Notes under the pieces: model-generated
What the model saw: the letters and a program-made list of their open reading frames with translations, nothing else
What the model was told of the DNA's origin: nothing
Databases searched by the model: none
NCBI GenBank assembly: GCA_002371675.1
Contig: DFGE01000028.1
Location: 13,748-70,995, forward strand
Source of the DNA: Clostridiales bacterium UBA3758
GTDB lineage: Bacteria > Bacillota > Clostridia > Oscillospirales > Oscillospiraceae
Reading direction: 5' to 3'
DNA: 57,248 nt
In this document: in pieces, positions 48,240 to 57,248 of the stretch
Layout of the letters: the number at the start of each line of letters is the position of its first letter
Position numbering within the stretch: the stretch's first letter is position 1
Translations under genes and position numbers: made by a program

Positions 48240-48412
48240 AAGGGATCCTCCTTTTCGTGTTGCCGGATCGGGACAGGGTACCGGGATTGAAGCGGGAGAT
48301 CTGCCTCACTTTCCCGATTGTATTATAGTGTATACCATTTTCCCCTGCCGCGCAAGCGGCTGAAGCGTCCCGCGCGCAGCTTGATAAGACAAAATGTGAT
48401 GAGTACCTGCAT

Positions 48413-48450
48413 GTAAAAAAAGACTGCGCTATGCAGCGCAGCCTTTTTTT
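48413..48450 (-). terminator. Terminator of the str operon (after tuf)
   Basis: Stem GGCTGCGCTG-type with one mismatch, followed on the minus strand by a T run of nine; 29 bp past the tuf stop. Confidence 0.88.
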
Positions 48451-48478
48451 GTGAGTTGAAACTACTCGTGAGTAAGAA

Positions 48479-49681
<1,203 letters not shown>

Positions 49682-49726
49682 TGTAAAATCCTCCTAAAGA
49701 ATTTAGATGATTTGTTGAATACGGAC

Positions 49727-51814
49727 TCAGTAATTCGAAAAACCGTTGCGGGAATTCACAAGGTTTTCCTGCAGATTCTTGGGCAGCTCGACGAAGTGGC
49801 TCGGCTCCATGCTGTAGGTCGCACGGCCCTGAGTCTTGCTGCGCAGGTCGGTGGCATAACCGAACATCGTGCTGAGCGGAACGCTGCACTCGATGATCGC
49901 CGCGCCGTTGTGGATATTGGAGCCCTGGATCTGACCGCGCCGGGCATTGATGTCGCCCATCACGTCGCCCATGTATTCCTCGGGCGCGGTGACAACGACC
50001 TTCATGATCGGCTCGAGCAGCGTGGGATCCGCCTTCTGGCATGCTTCCTTGAATGCCATGCTGCCGCAGATCTTGAATGCGAGCTCGGAGGAGTCCACCT
50101 CGTGGAAGGACCCGTCCAGCAGCGTCGCCTTCACATCCACGACCTGATAGCCGGCGAGGACGCCCGAGAGCATGGCTCCCTGAATGCCCTGGTCGACACA
50201 GGGGATGAATTCCTTGGGGATCGCGCCGCCGGTGACCTTGCTGACGAATTCGTAGCCCTTGCCGGGCTCGTTCGGCTCGATCATCAGCTTGACGTGCGCG
50301 AACTGGCCCTTGCCGCCGGTCTGGCGGACGTAGCGGGTGTCGACCGTTGCGGCGCGCCGGATGGTCTCCTTGTAGGAGACCTGCGGTTTACCCACGTTGG
50401 CCTCGACCCTGAACTCACGCAGGAGCCTGTCCACGATGATCTCCAGATGGAGCTCGCCCATGCCGGCAATGATCGTCTGACCCGTCTCCTCGTCCGTATA
50501 GGTCTTGAAGGTGGGGTCTTCCTCTGCCAGCTTCTGCAGGGCGATCGCCATCTTTTCCTGGCCCGCTTTCGTCTTGGGCTCGATGGCCACACGGATAACG
50601 GGTTCGGGGAATTCCATGGATTCCAGGATAAGCTGGTGTTTTTCATCACAGAGGGTGTCGCCCGTGGTGGTGTTCTTCAGGCCCACCGCCGCAGCGATGT
50701 CACCGGAATAGACCTGGGTGATATCCTCTCTGTGATTGGCGTGCATCTGCAGGATGCGGCCCATGCGCTCCCGCACGCCCTTCGTGGAGTTCATGACGGT
50801 CTTGCCGCTCTCCAGCGTGCCGGAATAGACACGGAAGAACGCCAGCTTGCCCACGAAGGGGTCCGTCATGATCTTGAAGGCCAGAGCAGAGAACGGAGCG
50901 TCGTCGTCGGCATGCCGCACCTCGACCTCGTCGGTCTTGGGGTGCTTCCCTTCCACGGGAGGAACGTCCAGCGGAGAGGGCATATAGTCGACTATCGCGT
51001 CGAGCAGCTTCTGTACGCCTTTGTTTTTGTAGGAAGTGCCGCAGGTAACGGGAACCATCTTGTCCGCCACCGTGGCCTTCCGGATCGCCGCGCGGATCAT
51101 ATCCGCGGGGACTTCTTCGCCTTCGAGATACAGCATTGCGATCTCGTCATCGAAGTCTGCGACCGCTTCCAGCAGATTCTCACGATACTGCTCTGCGAGT
51201 TCGAGCATATCCTCCGGGATTTCCTCGGTAGACATGTCTTTACCCAGCTCATCGTGATAAATGCGCGCGTTCATATCCACAAGATCGACGATGCCTTCAA
51301 ACGAGGCCTCGCTGCCAATCGGGAGCTGAATGGGGACGGCATTGCATTTGAGTCGATCATGCACCATTTCCAGCACATGATAGAAGTCCGCTCCCATGAT
51401 GTCCATCTTATTGACGTAGATCATGCGGGGGACGCGGTAATGGTCTGCCTGTCTCCAGACGGTCTCAGACTGCGGCTCGACGCCGCCTTTGGCACACAGG
51501 ACGGTCACGCAGCCGTCGAGAACGCGAAGAGAGCGTTCCACTTCGGCGGTGAAGTCCACATGACCCGGCGTGTCGATGATATTGATTCGGGTGTTCCGCC
51601 AGAAGCAGGTGGTAGCGGCAGAGGTGATGGTGATACCTCTCTCCTGCTCCTGCTCCATCCAGTCCATGGTTGCGGTGCCTTCATGGGTCTCACCGATTTT
51701 GTAGTTGACGCCCGTGTAATACAGAATGCGTTCTGTCGTGGTCGTCTTTCCGGCGTCGATGTGAGCCATGATCCCGATATTTCTTGTGCGGTCAAGTGAA
51801 TACTGTCTGGGCAT
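49727..51814 (-). CDS. fusA: Elongation factor G
   Basis: 695 residues. GTPase domain with AHIDAGKTTTTERIL (about 17-31), GITITSAAT (switch I), DTPGHVDF (about 84-91) and NKMD (about 138-141); domains II to V are complete, with GMGELHLEI and the C-terminal YATDLRSKTQGRA segment. Drives translocation. Normal length, single copy here. Part of the str operon between rpsG and tuf. Confidence 0.98.
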   Translation of the reverse strand: MPRQYSLDRTRNIGIMAHIDAGKTTTTERILYYTGVNYKIGETHEGTATMDWMEQEQERGITITSAATTCFWRNTRINIIDTPGHVDFTAEVERSLRVLDGCVTVLCAKGGVEPQSETVWRQADHYRVPRMIYVNKMDIMGADFYHVLEMVHDRLKCNAVPIQLPIGSEASFEGIVDLVDMNARIYHDELGKDMSTEEIPEDMLELAEQYRENLLEAVADFDDEIAMLYLEGEEVPADMIRAAIRKATVADKMVPVTCGTSYKNKGVQKLLDAIVDYMPSPLDVPPVEGKHPKTDEVEVRHADDDAPFSALAFKIMTDPFVGKLAFFRVYSGTLESGKTVMNSTKGVRERMGRILQMHANHREDITQVYSGDIAAAVGLKNTTTGDTLCDEKHQLILESMEFPEPVIRVAIEPKTKAGQEKMAIALQKLAEEDPTFKTYTDEETGQTIIAGMGELHLEIIVDRLLREFRVEANVGKPQVSYKETIRRAATVDTRYVRQTGGKGQFAHVKLMIEPNEPGKGYEFVSKVTGGAIPKEFIPCVDQGIQGAMLSGVLAGYQVVDVKATLLDGSFHEVDSSELAFKICGSMAFKEACQKADPTLLEPIMKVVVTAPEEYMGDVMGDINARRGQIQGSNIHNGAAIIECSVPLSTMFGYATDLRSKTQGRATYSMEPSHFVELPKNLQENLVNSRNGFSNY

Positions 51815-51832
51815 GAGAATCTCCTGTGCGGA

Positions 51833-52303
51833 TTACCAGCGGAAGTGCGCGAAAGCCTTGTTGGCTTCGGCGTTCTTGTGCATATCCTCGCGCTTTTTGA
51901 CAGAGGCGCCGAGGTTGTTGGTGGCGTCCATGATCTCGCCTGCGAGGCGCTCTTTCATGGTCTTCTCGCTGCGCTTGCGGCTGTAATCAACCAGCCAGCG
52001 CAGAGCCAGCGTCTGACGGCGGGCGGGACGAACTTCGATAGGAACCTGATAGGTTGCACCACCGACACGGCGAGCCTTGACCTCCAGAGCGGGCATAATG
52101 TTGTTCATAGCTTCGGTGAAGGCGTCAAGGGGCTCCTTGCCGGTCTTCTCCTTGATGATGTCAAAAGCGTCATAAACGACCTTCTGAGCAACACCTTTCT
52201 TGCCGTCGAGCATAACACCGTTGATGAGCTTGGTCACCAGAACGCTGTTATACACAGGATCAGGCAAAATTTCACGTTTGGGAACATTACCTCTTCTGGG
52301 CAC
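51833..52303 (-). CDS. rpsG: 30S ribosomal protein S7
   Basis: 156 residues, exactly the usual size when translation starts at GTG 52303. GGAGGG lies 7 bases before that GTG; the apparent upstream ATG (52321) would make the ribosome binding site part of the coding sequence and can be rejected. Binds the 3' major domain of 16S rRNA. Seen: PRRGNVPKREILPDPVYNS and RRVGGATYQVP (about 78-88). Confidence 0.97.
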   Translation of the reverse strand: MPRRGNVPKREILPDPVYNSVLVTKLINGVMLDGKKGVAQKVVYDAFDIIKEKTGKEPLDAFTEAMNNIMPALEVKARRVGGATYQVPIEVRPARRQTLALRWLVDYSRKRSEKTMKERLAGEIMDATNNLGASVKKREDMHKNAEANKAFAHFRW

Positions 52304-52427
52304 GTTGCTTCCCTCCTTCATTAAAAAATGGAATCACAGGTACTCGAACACAGATCGTGTCCGTTGCGCCCCTAGGTCTATCCACATGATCTATATAGAT
52401 AAACGACAGGGCTGCTGCCGTCGGAAA

Positions 52428-52853
52428 TTACTTCTTCTTTGCAGCTTTGGGTCTCTTCGCGCCGTACTTGGAACGAGCCTGCATACGACCGTTCACGCCC
52501 TGAGCATCCAGGGTGCCGCGGATGATGTGGTAACGGACACCGGGCAGGTCCTTGACACGGCCGCCGCGGATCATAACCACAGAGTGCTCCTGCAGGTTAT
52601 GGCCGATACCGGGAATGTACGCAGTGACTTCGTAACCGTTCGTCAGACGAACACGGGCGATCTTACGCAGAGCGGAGTTCGGCTTCTTGGGAGTAGAGGT
52701 ACGCACAGCGGTGCAGACGCCTCTCTTCTGAGGGGAGCTCAGGTTGGTCTCCTTATCCTTCAGAGTGTTCTTTCCCTTCTGCAGTGCAGGAGAGGTGGAC
52801 TTGTAGGTGACCTTTTCTCTGCCTTTTCTGACAAGCTGGTTAAAAGTGGGCAT
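52428..52853 (-). CDS. rpsL: 30S ribosomal protein S12
   Basis: 141 residues; decoding-centre protein. TPKKPNSALRK carries the wild-type lysines whose changes give streptomycin resistance, so a sensitive allele is expected at that site. The second resistance region GRVKDLPGVRYH is also wild type. First gene of the str operon, 124 bp ahead of rpsG. Confidence 0.98.
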   Translation of the reverse strand: MPTFNQLVRKGREKVTYKSTSPALQKGKNTLKDKETNLSSPQKRGVCTAVRTSTPKKPNSALRKIARVRLTNGYEVTAYIPGIGHNLQEHSVVMIRGGRVKDLPGVRYHIIRGTLDAQGVNGRMQARSKYGAKRPKAAKKK

Positions 52854-52972
52854 TGTTTTCCTCCTTTCTTCAATGCTGTTTTCGCATTCGATCAGCGCCG
52901 CAAGCGGGCTGATTTTCCGCCGTTCGGGTCAAATGGGCGCACTACCGCCCGGGAATGGCCACGAACTATTGG

Positions 52973-53001
52973 ATTGTAGCATAATAACCAAATGAAGTCA
53001 A
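52973..53001 (-). promoter_or_regulatory. Promoter of the str operon (rpsL)
   Basis: Minus strand TTGACT, 17-bp spacer, TACAAT, about 120 bp upstream of rpsL. Together with the terminator after rpoC it makes the str operon a separate unit from rpoBC. Confidence 0.88.
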
Positions 53002-53093
53002 GAATTTTTGTGAGAAAATTCAGTTAAACATTTTGCAGGATTGCCCACTGCCCGGGGGGGAAAACGCCGCGGCTGCGCTCCCCTTTCGAGGCG

Positions 53094-53129
53094 GCAAAAC
53101 GCCCGGAGAGCGGAAGCTCTCCAGGCGTT
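53094..53129 (-). terminator. Terminator of the rpoBC operon
   Basis: 13-bp stem AACGCCTGGAGAG with its partner (one G-T pair), 20 bp past the rpoC stop, followed on the minus strand by TTTTGCC. Confidence 0.8.
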
Positions 53130-53149
53130 ATTATGCTTTTTCCCGGGGA

Positions 53150-56886
<3,737 letters not shown>

Positions 56887-56890
<4 letters not shown>

Positions 56891-57248
56891 TCTTCTTCCT
56901 CCTCATCGTAATCGTCCATCGCAGCACTCGGGTCAAGCTCGTCCTCGGGTACATCCTCGATGGTATAGCCGCTGGCCTCGATCTCGCTGTCGTCCGAGGC
57001 GTAGAGCTCATCCTTCATCTCCTGGATGAAATCATCGTCATCGTCGTCCTTGAGCTCGATCTCGTTGCCGTTCTCGTCCAGAACGTTGACGTCCAGGCAG
57101 AGGCTCTGCAGCTCCTTGACCAGGACCTTGAAGCTCTCGGGCACGCCCGCCTCCGGGATGTTGTTGCCCTTGACAATGGCTTCGTAGGTCTTGACACGGC
57201 CGGTCACGTCGTCGGACTTGACCGTCAGGATCTCCTGCAGGGTGTAGG
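56887..57248 (-). CDS. rpoB: DNA-directed RNA polymerase subunit beta, C-terminal part
   Basis: Partial: the last 120 codons; the rest lies beyond the window edge. VKTYEAIVKGNNIPEAGVPESFKVLVKELQSL is the conserved beta C-terminus (shown as VKTYEAIVKG and ESFKVLVKEL). Behind it is a long acidic tail with six consecutive Asp and an ending of five Glu, longer than in many bacteria but common in Clostridia. Confidence 0.97.

Noticed and set aside
52304..52321. Upstream ATG for rpsG
   Set aside because: The codons after it form the GGAGGG ribosome binding site itself; GTG at 52303 gives the standard 156-residue S7.

Overview
The window looks like a chromosome segment of a GC-rich Clostridia member, most likely an Oscillospiraceae-type gut anaerobe. 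The evidence is the gene content (Pta, LOG, glycerate-pathway enzymes, cellobiose phosphorylase, sugar lipoprotein ABC system without its own ATPase, VTC/DUF4956/Cthe_2159-type surface cluster), the Gram-positive style GGAGG ribosome binding sites and the sigma-A promoters with 17-bp spacers. The genus is an inference; no 16S gene is present.

Layout. 160-3327: CIRCE-controlled Hsp20 and a ZnuABC-type metal importer. 3437-10377: LOG hydrolase, Pta, TadA, a polytopic membrane protein behind a local 146-bp tandem duplication, a C-domain-less pyruvate kinase and a zinc-ribbon membrane protein. 10799-12141: initiator tRNA followed by two repeat-bounded cassettes, each carrying one unknown gene. 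12315-14121: zinc macrodomain plus class M sirtuin pair for reversible ADP-ribosylation. 14676-15302: DUF1349 protein. 15504-20599: a divergent signalling module made of a PTS permease-like protein with a catalytically dead EIIA domain, a membrane SpoIIE-type phosphatase, a STAS domain fused to an aminoglycoside-phosphotransferase-like kinase, and an RsbW-like ATPase. 20745-24298: glycerate kinase, glycerate dehydrogenase and a DUF218 protein. 24568-29526: a two-component system facing a VTC / DUF4956 / carbohydrate-binding lipoprotein operon. 29781-30586: esterase and a shrunken flavodoxin-like ORF. 30737-39903: a beta-glucoside (probably cellobiose/cello-oligosaccharide) utilisation locus of GH94 phosphorylase, LacI regulator, GH3 enzyme and ABC importer, with matching LacI-type operators on both divergent promoters. 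40052-44045: acyltransferase and an AT-richer accessory block (DUF4256, unknown, GNAT, XRE plus DUF6442) bordered by IS-end-like repeats. 44506-48239: tRNA-Ser, TraX, ProC, aldose-epimerase-like and esterase genes. 48479-57248: tuf, fusA, rpsG, rpsL, rpoC and the 3' end of rpoB, all on the minus strand.

Intergenic DNA is unusually structured: at least four dispersed repeat families with internal hairpins recur between unrelated genes. The most promising undescribed system is the 15504-20599 partner-switching module, which combines a sugar-permease fold that seems unable to phosphorylate sugar with a phosphatase, a STAS-kinase fusion and an anti-sigma-type ATPase, but no sigma factor. The sirtuin/macrodomain pair is also atypical: the sirtuin has lost the cysteines of the zinc site and no lipoyl-carrier partner is nearby. 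All family assignments come from reading motifs by eye; no database search was possible.
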